Below are positions 54,206 to 62,560 of a DNA stretch of 64,000 nt, piece after piece. Both the position numbers and the translations under genes were made by a program. Under the pieces are notes generated by a model. It had not been told where the DNA came from, searched no databases, and saw nothing but the letters and a program-made list of their open reading frames with translations. How positions within the stretch are numbered: position 1 is the first letter of the stretch; each line of letters starts with the position of its first letter. The stretch is from positions 2,473,001-2,537,000 of the forward strand of contig NZ_CP121445.1 of assembly GCF_029689925.1 (NCBI RefSeq), given 5' to 3'. Source of the stretch: Anaerocolumna sp. AGMB13025. Lineage in GTDB: Bacteria > Bacillota > Clostridia > Lachnospirales > Lachnospiraceae.

Positions 54206-55141
54206 ATGATATCGAAAAATACTTATAATATGATAAAAACATGGGTTTACCGAAATGCAAGAGACATTGAACTTAGCTTATGGAAGTATTATTTTGAAAA
54301 CGGAAGCAAAGAGGATATAATTTCAGCTTTATCCTATTTTCAGAATGATGATGGGGGATTTGGAAATTCTTTAGAACCCGATAACTGGAATCCAAATTCC
54401 ACACCCTATACAACCTTATATGCCATAAGCGTTTTAAATGATATTGAATTTATAGATTTAAACCATCCGATTTATAAAGGGATTTTGAAATATTTGTATA
54501 GTGAAAATGATTTAATGGAATATGGTTGGAGATTTTGTGTGCCGTCTAATGATGAATTCCCTCATGCTCCATGGTGGAATTTTAATGAGGAGGCAAACTT
54601 AACTGAAAGTATTGGAGTAACAGCCGGGTTATCAATATTTGTATTAAACTATGCAGATCGAAGTTCTATATTATATCAAAAAACAATAGCATTAGTGAAA
54701 AACTTAATGAACAATTTATTGTCTGGCAATAGCTCTGGGGACATGGGTATTGGTGGATATGTAAAGCTTATAAATGCTTTGAAAAAATTAAAGTTTGATG
54801 AATATGATTATACTTCATTACAACTTAGATTAAACGATTTGGTTAGAAATTCTATAGAGAATGATATTTCGAAATGGCAGTATTATTGTGTTCGTCCGTC
54901 AAATTATATTAGTAGTCCACAAAGTATTTATTACAATGAGAATAAGGATATTGTAGAAAAAGAAATAAACTATCTCATCGAAACGATACCTCAAAATGAT
55001 GTTTGGGGAATTACCTGGACATGGTTTGATAACAACAGTAAATATAGTAAGGAATTTGCTATTAGTGAAAATTGGTGGAAATCAAATAAAGCTATTGAAA
55101 ATATGCGTTTTCTTAAAAATTTTGGTTATATAGAGGTTTAA
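54206..55141 (+). CDS. Prenyltransferase/terpenoid cyclase-like alpha-barrel protein
   Basis: A 311-residue protein with alpha-toroid style motifs: YFQNDDGGFGNSLEPDNW near the start, then a series of helix pairs. The QxDDGGFG segment resembles QW-type repeats of squalene cyclase and prenyltransferase subunits. No DxDD cyclase motif is seen, so it is probably not a cyclase. AGGAAGGG selects ATG 54206; the in-frame ATG at 54161 has no ribosome site. Same strand as the AraC gene, about 80 bases after it. Confidence 0.75.
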   Translation: MISKNTYNMIKTWVYRNARDIELSLWKYYFENGSKEDIISALSYFQNDDGGFGNSLEPDNWNPNSTPYTTLYAISVLNDIEFIDLNHPIYKGILKYLYSENDLMEYGWRFCVPSNDEFPHAPWWNFNEEANLTESIGVTAGLSIFVLNYADRSSILYQKTIALVKNLMNNLLSGNSSGDMGIGGYVKLINALKKLKFDEYDYTSLQLRLNDLVRNSIENDISKWQYYCVRPSNYISSPQSIYYNENKDIVEKEINYLIETIPQNDVWGITWTWFDNNSKYSKEFAISENWWKSNKAIENMRFLKNFGYIEV

Positions 55142-55217
55142 AGCTATCATTAGAATTATCTATTACAAATTATCAAAATCGGCTTTACTTAAAAATCAAA
55201 CGCCAGGAGGATATTGT

Positions 55218-55604
55218 ATGTTTAGGACTTTATTACAAATATATGTTAAGGGAAGTGACGAAGCTTTTGAGTTTTATAAGAGGGCCTTTGATGCCCAGAT
55301 AGGATATCAGGATGTTGATGAAAATGGTATTGTAATACATAGGGAGCTTACTATTTGCGGACAAGCTATTGCGGTCGGTGAAGCAACTGACACTACAAGA
55401 GCAGGTGGCGTAAAAAGAATAACTGGCAATACCATGCAGTTTTGCATTCAATTTGGAGAGGGGGAAGAAGATAAGGTGCGAAAAGCATACGAAACCTTAC
55501 TTGAAGGAAGTGAAATCATAACACCATTTGGAGAACTGTGTTTCTGCCCCTGTGGCGTGGAATTAATCGATAAATACGGTGTCTGGTGGTGCTTATTTGC
55601 ATAG
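55218..55604 (+). CDS. PhnB-like VOC protein
   Basis: A 128-residue VOC protein of the PhnB-like group: QIYVKGSDEAFEFYKRAFDA, the loop with IVIHRELTICGQAIAVGE, and the closing YGVWWCLF. CCAGGAGGA precedes the ATG. Function unknown; such proteins may bind small metal-dependent ligands. Confidence 0.8.
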   Translation: MFRTLLQIYVKGSDEAFEFYKRAFDAQIGYQDVDENGIVIHRELTICGQAIAVGEATDTTRAGGVKRITGNTMQFCIQFGEGEEDKVRKAYETLLEGSEIITPFGELCFCPCGVELIDKYGVWWCLFA

Positions 55605-55639
55605 GTACTATTTGTAGTTAGCTAACTACTTTATCGTTA

Positions 55640-55793
55640 AAAAAATATGTGAACTATCATGTGCACATTAATCAGAAGTGTTTGGAACACCTTTCTTTTC
55701 AGTATTTGTAGGATAGGATTATGGTTCAAATCCAGTCTCGCTCTTAATGAAAAAGAGCAGGAAAGCCAGTAAATTAAGCTTTCCTGTTTTTTT
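55640..55793. repeat. tRNA-Gly 3'-end copy 3 with element end and terminator
   Basis: GGTTCAAATCCAGTCTCGCT at 55723-55742 is a diverged tRNA end (three changes). The preceding block from 55640 matches copies 1 and 2 (CATGTGCACA, CAGAAGTG, CTTTCTTTTCAGTATTTG). A clear terminator follows: CAGGAAAGC (55758-55766) with GCTTTCCTG (55778-55786) and a T-run. Confidence 0.85.
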
Positions 55794-55808
55794 GCGACTA
55801 AATTGCTA

Positions 55809-56696
55809 TTAATTTGTATACTTTGTTCGGACGGATACCCCAGTATTAATATAGGGCGGACCTGTTTCAAAACCTTTTAAAGCTGCTATGGTTTCTGCCA
55901 TTCCCAGATATCCCATGGTGTATGGATTTTGTACCATAACCGCTTTTAAGCTTCCATTCTCAATCAAATTCTGAGTTTCAGGTGGAAAATCAAATCCTAT
56001 TCCGACTATTGGGATGCCACTTTTACTGATTGCATACCCAACACCGATAGTTGTATCCTCATTGGTACCATATATTCCAACTAAATCCGGGTTATTAGCA
56101 ATATAACTATCTGCTATTATTAATGCACTTGCTGTGTCAGGACCAAATTGAGTATTAAGCAGTTTGAAATTTCTATTAGTAGCAAATACGCTACGAAAAC
56201 CATTAACTCTTTCTCTGGTATTTGTACTCATTATGGAATCACTAACAATTCCTATTGTGCCTTGTCTATATCCGGCTGCTGCCAATTCAATAATCATATT
56301 TTCACCAGCAGTAACACCAGCCATGTAATCATCAGTAGCCAGTGTTACAATGCCTTCTACAGTTGAAGGAGTATCTAGATATATAATTTTAACACCTAAG
56401 GATTTTGCATATTCGATTGCACTGGATACACTTACAGGATCGAGAGCAGCTATTAGCATAGCATCTGCACCGTTATTTGCGGCATTGGTTATTATTTCTA
56501 TTTGCTTATCTACAGATCTTTCCTCAGGAGCATCCCAAATAAAACTAGCCCCTACTAAACTAGCCATATCATTGATTCCTTGATTAATGATAAACCAGAA
56601 CTGACTGATTTTGTCCTTGGAAATATAGTAAATATTGTAATCCTCTATGTTCGATGCTCTTATAAGCATATTTGCATATTTATATCTTAAATACAT
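55809..56696 (-). CDS. Sugar-binding (Peripla_BP_4-like) protein without signal or HTH
   Basis: A 295-residue protein of the periplasmic-binding-protein/LacI fold: FIINQGINDMASLVGASF, DKQIEIITNAANNGADAMLIA, VTLATDDYMAGVTAGENMI, and GIYGTNEDTTIGVGYAI. It lacks both an export signal and a DNA-binding domain. The first 30 residues (MYLRYKYANMLIRASNIEDY) do not fit either. AGAGGTT precedes the ATG, so it may be translated as is. It may be a truncated ABC binding protein, a cytoplasmic sugar sensor, or a fusion partner lost by rearrangement. Unit 4, opposite in strand to its neighbour. Confidence 0.7.
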   Translation of the reverse strand: MYLRYKYANMLIRASNIEDYNIYYISKDKISQFWFIINQGINDMASLVGASFIWDAPEERSVDKQIEIITNAANNGADAMLIAALDPVSVSSAIEYAKSLGVKIIYLDTPSTVEGIVTLATDDYMAGVTAGENMIIELAAAGYRQGTIGIVSDSIMSTNTRERVNGFRSVFATNRNFKLLNTQFGPDTASALIIADSYIANNPDLVGIYGTNEDTTIGVGYAISKSGIPIVGIGFDFPPETQNLIENGSLKAVMVQNPYTMGYLGMAETIAALKGFETGPPYINTGVSVRTKYTN

Positions 56697-56986
56697 GATT
56701 TAACCTCTTTTAATCGTAAGAAAATATAGAGTGTTTATTTAATATATTCATTAATTGCTAATCTATTTCCTAACTATAATTGTATTAGGGGCCAAAACAC
56801 CAATCTAAAAATATCAATGTTTTCTATTATGATATATAGCCTTACTCTGGAAAATATGGTAAACTTATCTATAATTTATCCTTCTTTCATGTGAGATATT
56901 AAGGATACCATAACATTGCTTACTTTTTGATCTGTAGTAAGGATAGATAAAAAACAGAAAATACAAAACAAAAGGAGGAAAAATAA

Positions 56987-58801
56987 TTGAAATTATTTAG
57001 TGTTAAGAGTACTTTAACCGTTTTCATTTTTTTATTCATGATGTCTATCATACCCACATTTTCAGTTAAGGCGGCTGAAGATGATTTTTTTATTGAAAAC
57101 GGTACTTTGAAATACTATTATGGCTCTGGAAGCTCAGTAGTCGTACCTGATGGTGTTACCTGCATTGATATTTACGCATTTAAAAAACACACGGAATTGA
57201 CCAGTATAATCATTCCGGACAGTGTTACGACCATTCGTCAGGGGGCATTTTCAGGGTGTACCAGTCTGACAAGTGTAAATATTCCGGACAGTGTTATAAA
57301 TATCGGGCTTTATGTTTTTGAAGATACTCCGTTGATTAAAGATATTTCCGGTGGTTTCACTGTGGCAAATGGGAATATTTTGGTAAGTTATAACGGTAAA
57401 AGTGAATTGGTCACCATACCGGATGGAATAAAATTCATTGCCTATGGGGTATTTTCAGACAACAATACTTTAAAAAGCGTTGTTATCCCCGATAGTGTTA
57501 CAAATATTGGTGAGAGTGTTTTTAGTAAATGTAAAAAATTAAAAAATGTAAAGCTTTCAAAGAATGCAGTTAATATAGGCGACTATATGTTCTATAGCTG
57601 CGAAAGCCTGACAGGCATAAGCATTCCAAACAGCGTTAAGACCATCGGTACAGCTGCTTTTATAGACTGCGGTAATCTGAAAAGTATAACCATACCAAAT
57701 AGCGTTACCAGTATCGGAAGTCTTGCCTTTTCTACCTGCAGCAAATTGACAAGCATAAATCTTCCAAGCGGACTTAAAAACATTGGAAGTCAGGCATTTT
57801 CGCATTCAGGCCTGAAAAAAGTTGTCTTTCCTAAGGGGATTGGCATCATTGAAAGTATGTCTTTTAGTAATTGTGAGAATTTAACAAGTGTAACGATTCC
57901 GAATGGAATTACCAGCATTGAATCTATGGCCTTCTGGGGCTGTAACAAGCTGAAAAAGGTTACTATCCCAAAAAGTGTTACAAAGATTGGATATAAATCA
58001 TTTGAAGGTGTACCCTGGCTGTATGCCAGTAAAGAGGAGTTCTTTATAGCCGGTGATAACATCTTGCTGCAATACAACGGAAAAAAATCTGCCGTTACCA
58101 TACCTAATGGGGTGAAGGTTATTTCTGATGAGGCATTTGCAAACGGTTGGAATATTAAAAGTGTAAAAATTCCAAATAGCGTGACCACCATTGGTGATGA
58201 AGCCTTTGCTGGATGCGCAAAATTAAAGAACATAACTATTCCAAAGAGCGTTACTTCTATTGGCGGAGGGACTTTTGACGGTACGCTCTGGCTGGATAGC
58301 TATCGGAGTGATTTCGTGGTAGTGGGCAATAATATATTAGTTCAATACAAAGGAAAAGGCGATACAGTAATTATTCCAGACAATGTGAAAAGTATCGGCG
58401 CCGGTGCCTTTTATGAAAACAAGAAACTGACGGGTATAACAATTCCGAACAGTGTTACGAAGATAGGTAATGGTGCATTCAGATATTGCAGCAATTTAAA
58501 AAACGTAACGATTCCAAAGAGTGTTATCAGTATTGGTGAATATGTCTTTGCCGATTGTACAGGTTTGGAAAAAGTCGTTGTTGAAGAGGGTACAAAGAGT
58601 ATCGACAGTTTTGCATTTTACAATTGCAGCAGCCTGGAGAGCATACGAATCCCTGACAGTGTAACTGACATGGATGATTTTGCGTTTTCTGACTGTTATA
58701 ATCTGACGATTTATTGTTCCTGGGGTTCCTATGCTGACAGATATTCCTTTACCCATATGATACCTAGCTCTTATACAGACACCTCCGTAAATATTCGGTA
58801 A
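56987..58801 (+). CDS. BspA-like leucine-rich repeat surface protein
   Basis: A 604-residue secreted protein. The signal peptide ends near residue 30 (FSVKA). About 20 BspA-type (LRR_5) repeats of 23 residues follow, each like SVTTIRQGAFSGCTSLTSVNIP. No LPXTG or other wall anchor is visible; the C-terminus ends SYTDTSVNIR. Such proteins mediate binding or host contact in several bacteria (family knowledge). AAAGGAGG is eight bases before the TTG start. Cargo unit 4. Confidence 0.9.
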   Translation: MKLFSVKSTLTVFIFLFMMSIIPTFSVKAAEDDFFIENGTLKYYYGSGSSVVVPDGVTCIDIYAFKKHTELTSIIIPDSVTTIRQGAFSGCTSLTSVNIPDSVINIGLYVFEDTPLIKDISGGFTVANGNILVSYNGKSELVTIPDGIKFIAYGVFSDNNTLKSVVIPDSVTNIGESVFSKCKKLKNVKLSKNAVNIGDYMFYSCESLTGISIPNSVKTIGTAAFIDCGNLKSITIPNSVTSIGSLAFSTCSKLTSINLPSGLKNIGSQAFSHSGLKKVVFPKGIGIIESMSFSNCENLTSVTIPNGITSIESMAFWGCNKLKKVTIPKSVTKIGYKSFEGVPWLYASKEEFFIAGDNILLQYNGKKSAVTIPNGVKVISDEAFANGWNIKSVKIPNSVTTIGDEAFAGCAKLKNITIPKSVTSIGGGTFDGTLWLDSYRSDFVVVGNNILVQYKGKGDTVIIPDNVKSIGAGAFYENKKLTGITIPNSVTKIGNGAFRYCSNLKNVTIPKSVISIGEYVFADCTGLEKVVVEEGTKSIDSFAFYNCSSLESIRIPDSVTDMDDFAFSDCYNLTIYCSWGSYADRYSFTHMIPSSYTDTSVNIR

Positions 58802-58941
58802 AGAATAAATTATCACTTATATAATAACATCAATATTACAAATATAGTTTTCCAATAAAAGCAATTGTAGACAGGCTGTAGGCACATTGCAGACGGTGTG
58901 CTTTTGTACTTGTTTTTATGGGTTTTATGGATAGCAGAAAT

Positions 58942-58963
58942 GTTGAATCCCGTCTCGCACTTA
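58942..58963. repeat. tRNA-Gly 3'-end copy 4 (most distal)
   Basis: GAATCCCGTCTCGCACTTA (58945-58963), preceded by GTT, repeats the tRNA end with one change. The preceding DNA differs from that of copies 1-3, so it may mark an older or different element. GAGCAGGAAAGC follows, as at copy 3, but no complete terminator is present. Confidence 0.75.
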
Positions 58964-59095
58964 ATTAATATGAGCAGGAAAGCTTGTAAAATCTGTAATT
59001 GGTTCACATGAATATCTTATGCAGATGTTTCTTTTCGGAGATGAAGGAAAGAATAGTAAATTTTATGGTGCGGATGAGATGATATTCTCAAAGAT

Positions 59096-59124
59096 TTGAC
59101 TTCCTCTAATTAGAACTGTATAAT
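59096..59124 (+). promoter_or_regulatory. Promoter of the Asp-box lipoprotein gene
   Basis: TTGACT (59096-59101) and TATAAT (59119-59124), spacer 17. Confidence 0.75.
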
Positions 59125-59193
59125 TAAGTAAAATTAAACTTGATAATTAGTTATAGTTGGAAATAGCGAAGTAGCCAATGATGGGGGCTTTTT

Positions 59194-60297
59194 ATGAAAA
59201 AAATATTGTATGTAATTTTGTTTTTCCTAATTATATTGACAGGGTGTAATAGCAATATGCTGGCAGCAAAAGGTAGGCAAAACAGTGTTTTGCCTGTGGA
59301 AAATGTATCTCTTCCTACGGAAACAATTAGTGTCACTATAGCACCCGGTTCTATGGAGAGCACAAGACCAGCTATAATTCAATTAAGTATGGTATCGATG
59401 AATTCTGGATTTGCTCTTACTGAAGGAAGACATATTTTAAAAACTACTGATGGCGGTTTAACCTGGTTGGACATCTATATTATTGAGGATACAGATATGA
59501 TTACAGATATTAAACCAGTTATAGAGGCTATCGATGATAACACCTTATTCTTGGTTGCCCAATATAATAACCATACTAATTTTGCTAAAACAACAGACGG
59601 AGGACATACCTGGTTCTCTACGATTATCAATTCCAAATTAAACTGGGTAAATGATGATATCGGAAATTATGCCATGGATTTTATTGATGCTGATAATGGA
59701 TATCTGCTAATTGATTCAACCCCCGCTGCGAGTCAGATGTATAAGGTTTTATATAAAACTACTGACGCAGGGGAAAACTGGGCTATGGTTTGCGGAGATA
59801 AAGGGTGCGATGATATTATTACTGGAATTACGCCAAGTGGAATTAGCGGTTATCCAACGGCTATCTCATTTATAAATTCTGAGTGTGGCTGGATTATGAG
59901 TGGAAGTAACGGAGCTTTTGCTTATGGGCTATTTATAAATCAAACTGATGATGGTGGTAAGACTTGGCGTACATTAGATTATCCAGTGTTTCCTAAGAAA
60001 TATTCAGTAATGGATGTAGATAATATTTATGTAGATGCCTCGAAGCCTTCATTCTATGATACCGAAAATCTAAATGGTAAAATGATTTTATCTTTTCATC
60101 AATACGATCTAGGTCAAAATGATATATCATATATATATTCCTTTACAAAGAAAAAGACTTGGATACTTGATGGCAAATGCAATATTCAAATTTCTAATTT
60201 TAAATTCATGAATGATAAAAATGGGGTAGGTCTAGATATAAATGGCAATGTCTGCTTAACAAATGACGGAGGGCTTAGTTGGAGTAAAGTAGAGTGA
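59194..60297 (+). CDS. Lipoprotein with sialidase/YCF48-like beta-propeller repeats
   Basis: A 367-residue lipoprotein: signal peptide ending IILTGC with Cys18. The mature part has repeated Asp-box or BNR motifs (KTTDGGLTWLD, KTTDGGHTWFS, KTTDAGENWAM, QTDDGGKTWRT, LTNDGGLSWSK), as in sialidase-like or YCF48 beta-propellers. No catalytic residues of sialidase are seen, so it is probably a binding or scaffold propeller. GGGGG precedes the ATG. Adjacent to a strong promoter. Confidence 0.82.
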   Translation: MKKILYVILFFLIILTGCNSNMLAAKGRQNSVLPVENVSLPTETISVTIAPGSMESTRPAIIQLSMVSMNSGFALTEGRHILKTTDGGLTWLDIYIIEDTDMITDIKPVIEAIDDNTLFLVAQYNNHTNFAKTTDGGHTWFSTIINSKLNWVNDDIGNYAMDFIDADNGYLLIDSTPAASQMYKVLYKTTDAGENWAMVCGDKGCDDIITGITPSGISGYPTAISFINSECGWIMSGSNGAFAYGLFINQTDDGGKTWRTLDYPVFPKKYSVMDVDNIYVDASKPSFYDTENLNGKMILSFHQYDLGQNDISYIYSFTKKKTWILDGKCNIQISNFKFMNDKNGVGLDINGNVCLTNDGGLSWSKVE

Positions 60298-60361
60298 TTT
60301 TTTCGATATGGGTTAGCAATTTTACTGAAATACGTTGTAATTCTGAATAAGGAGCTTTATT

Positions 60362-61003
60362 ATGAACAAAGTAGAAATTATGAAATGCTCTACCCCATAT
60401 AATTATGATGAAAGCTATCTGGTTATAGATGGAAAATCAATTGTTATGTATCTGAATGAATGGGTAAAAGCAGGAAAATGTAAACGGTTAGAAAAATTTA
60501 ATAGTTTACTTGGGGTATATCCTGCATGGGGTAAAGAACTTGTTTGGGAGGCTGATAAGCATTTTATTTATGAATTGCTGGTAGCTAAAGATACTCTTAA
60601 TGTACCTATACTTGTGTGCGAGGATGATTTAGATTTTAGTTGTATTGTTATACTTGCTAGAATACGAAAAGAACATAATTACGTATATTGGGATAAAATA
60701 GGGTTACTTAATCATGACAGTGAAGATTTCATAATAGAGAAGAAATCAGGAATTTTATTTACAGAAGCATACAATGATGATGATTGGAAAAATTACGGAG
60801 ATAATATAGCTTTGACCAAAGTAGATAGTAAAGAATGGTGTGATTGGATATCAAAAAATTGGTATGACGAGTTATTACGTCGTAGAAGAAACTATACAAA
60901 GCCATATATGCAAAATGATAAAAATATTATTTGGATAGAAAATGTGAACTGGAGCTTTGATGAAAAGGATTATCGAGTATGCATGGATTGGTATGCAAAT
61001 TAG
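60362..61003 (+). CDS. Hypothetical protein, 213 residues
   Basis: A cytoplasmic protein rich in Trp, Asp and Lys (VYWDKIGLLNHDSEDF, WCDWISKNWYDELLRRRRNY). No family recognised. AAGGAGCTTTATT precedes the ATG. It lies 64 bases after the propeller lipoprotein gene. Its composition resembles immunity-like proteins of toxin systems, but no toxin is adjacent, so that is only a suggestion. Confidence 0.6.
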   Translation: MNKVEIMKCSTPYNYDESYLVIDGKSIVMYLNEWVKAGKCKRLEKFNSLLGVYPAWGKELVWEADKHFIYELLVAKDTLNVPILVCEDDLDFSCIVILARIRKEHNYVYWDKIGLLNHDSEDFIIEKKSGILFTEAYNDDDWKNYGDNIALTKVDSKEWCDWISKNWYDELLRRRRNYTKPYMQNDKNIIWIENVNWSFDEKDYRVCMDWYAN

Positions 61004-61089
61004 AAAAAGTGAGAGAACGGGACATTTATAATCTAACTGCTCTTGACATTTGCGTAAAAACGTAGTAATTTATAAGAAATAATAAAGGC

Positions 61090-61370
61090 AATGAAAAGAA
61101 AAGTAACCGATGGGATATGTTACAGAGAGCTTTGATATCTGGTGAGAAGAAGCGCAGAATACATTGGTGAAAATGGTCTTGGAGCCGCGTACCGACTACA
61201 TTTATGTATAGGCTACGATGGGAGTGCCCATTACAGCACCAGAGTATCGAAGCAGTAATTCCGTACTCGCAGAGGTCTATATTGAGAAATATAGATGAAT
61301 TAAGGTGGTATCACGAAGCACATTAGCTATCGTCCTTGAAAATTAAGCAGAGGAGGGTAGCTTTTTTTTA
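61090..61370 (+). promoter_or_regulatory. T-box riboswitch leader
   Basis: The leader has AGAGAG at 61124-61129 (Stem I), a series of stem sequences, the T-box element TTAAGGTGGTATCACG at about 61300-61314, and a terminator: AGCTATCGTCCT (61325-61336) with AGGAGGGTAGCT (61351-61362) and eight T residues. These parts in this order are diagnostic of a T-box that senses uncharged tRNA. I could not assign the specifier codon. The next gene is an acetyltransferase 150 bases away rather than a synthetase or amino-acid gene, so the cognate gene may be lost. Confidence 0.88.
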
Positions 61371-61519
61371 TATAAAAAAATGAAATCGATTATATAAAAC
61401 ACTCCGATGTGGATTCTCACTCCTGGTAAAAAGTTGCTTGCTGTGAGGTCTGCTAGTGAGTGAGACTGTCAGTAATCTGACACATTGGTTTTAATCTATA
61501 GAAAATAGAAGGGCTGACA

Positions 61520-61918
61520 ATGATAATAAGAAGATTTAGTTATGAAGATGCAGGGTGCGTTGCTGATTTGATAAACCAAAATTTTTTAATAGAAAATATA
61601 AAAACTTATACAAAAGAAGAATTAAGTGCAATCATTTTTAATGAAGAAAAAGTCCGGGCAGTTGCCGGCTTTGCGCATATGTACGTGTGCTGTATCGATA
61701 ATGAAATAGTTGGCTGCGGTACAATATCCAGTCATATCGGGAGTTTTAAAGACAGCATTCTCTTAACTATTTTTGTGAAGCCAGAACTTCATAAAAAGGG
61801 AATTGGTAATTCAATTATGGAGATACTGGAAAAAGAAGAATTATATTTACATGCCAGAAGAATTGAGATTCCATCACCTAAAACAGCCTGTGAAGTTTAT
61901 CTGAAGATGGGGTTATAA
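61520..61918 (+). CDS. GNAT acetyltransferase, possibly frameshifted at the end
   Basis: A 132-residue acetyltransferase with FSYEDAGCVADLINQNF at the start, the beta4-beta5 region ILLTIFVKPELHKKGIGNSIM holding the acetyl-CoA pyrophosphate loop, and the C-terminal EVYLKMGL. The usual ending KMGY(K/F) appears in the next frame: after a GGGG run at 61909-61912, removing one G gives KMGYKYKYRLNDMV and a stop at 61947-61949. That suggests a single-base insertion. GAAGGGCTGACA precedes the ATG. Substrate unknown. Confidence 0.75.
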   Translation: MIIRRFSYEDAGCVADLINQNFLIENIKTYTKEELSAIIFNEEKVRAVAGFAHMYVCCIDNEIVGCGTISSHIGSFKDSILLTIFVKPELHKKGIGNSIMEILEKEELYLHARRIEIPSPKTACEVYLKMGL

Positions 61919-62176
61919 ATATAAGTACCGCTTGAACGATATGGTATGATAATCCATTATCGTAAAAAATCATTGTTTTGTTATAACATGTTGTGACAGA
62001 GACTGTTGTAGAATATAAAATATATGACTGGGAATAGAATAAGGGTTTTTTGCTGCCATTCACAAATTTTCTGCAAAATTGTTACAAAATATAATCCTTA
62101 TTCTCACCCTGGTAATTTAGCCTTTGAATTTGCAACAGCCCTGTCAATGTCAGGCTATGTTAAGATGAAAAGTGGG
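61919..62176. other. Intergenic region with the second inverted-repeat element copy
   Basis: Holds the element copy at 62071-62141 and the possible displaced end of the acetyltransferase (61919-61949). No other gene was seen. Confidence 0.5.
62071..62141. repeat. Inverted-repeat element, copy B (partial)
   Basis: TGCAAAATTG...AATTTGCAACAGCCC matches 7070-7139 with about four in five bases identical by eye. The left end of the element is not clearly preserved here, so this copy is degenerate. Both copies end in a TTGCAAC motif. Confidence 0.6.
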
Positions 62177-62500
62177 TTAATCCAAGTCCACCCAATCTCC
62201 TCTAATTTCGTCATCTATTTTAACATATACCGGTTTGTAGATATTAGCTTTAAGGTCCGTAACTGTAAATTCTACGGTATATTTACTGCGGACAAATACG
62301 CCGTAGGTGTTTTGGGCATCGAAATAACTTTTGACGCCTACATATTTACCTTTTCTCTGCATTGCTATAGCAGAAGAGGGAAGATCAGGAAATTCAGCGG
62401 TTCTGGGAGTTTTTATATAATCCAAAATGATTTCCTTGGCATAGGTATAATATTTATCCGGGTCTGTTAACTCTCTTTCTAGTATTTCTTTTTGATTCAT
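62177..62500 (-). CDS. Hypothetical protein (SPSTAKFP-like C-terminal domain)
   Basis: A 107-residue protein starting MNQKEILERELTDPDKYYTY. The core YAKEIILDYIKTPRTAEFPD and SSAIAMQRKGKYVGVKSYFDAQN and YGVFVRSKYTVEFTV is like the small C-terminal domain of Bacillota lipoproteins with a (S/T)P(S/R)TAxFP signature. An anchor or zinc-ribbon N-terminus normally comes before this domain and is missing, so this may be a fragment. The ribosome site is weak. Confidence 0.55.
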   Translation of the reverse strand: MNQKEILERELTDPDKYYTYAKEIILDYIKTPRTAEFPDLPSSAIAMQRKGKYVGVKSYFDAQNTYGVFVRSKYTVEFTVTDLKANIYKPVYVKIDDEIRGDWVDLD

Positions 62501-62560
62501 TTTTACTTCTTTCCCATCATACAATGTATACATTGCCCATTTTATAGTGAAACTTCGTTA

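Larger units (their letters stand above)
58802..59193. other. Intergenic region with tRNA 3'-end copy 4
   Basis: About 390 bases. Contains the copy described separately, a run GAGCAGGAAAGCTTG shared with the flank of copy 3, and the promoter for the next lipoprotein gene. No coding gene. Confidence 0.5.

Noticed and set aside
57557-58233. Long minus-strand frames in the LRR gene
   Set aside because: Periodic by-products of the LRR code; no ribosome sites.
49596-58963. Additional complete tRNA genes
   Set aside because: Only the T-arm and acceptor end are present; no 5' half, D-arm or anticodon arm precedes any copy.
60362-61003. Assignment as a toxin-immunity protein
   Set aside because: No toxin gene or recognisable immunity domain is adjacent; the resemblance is only in composition.
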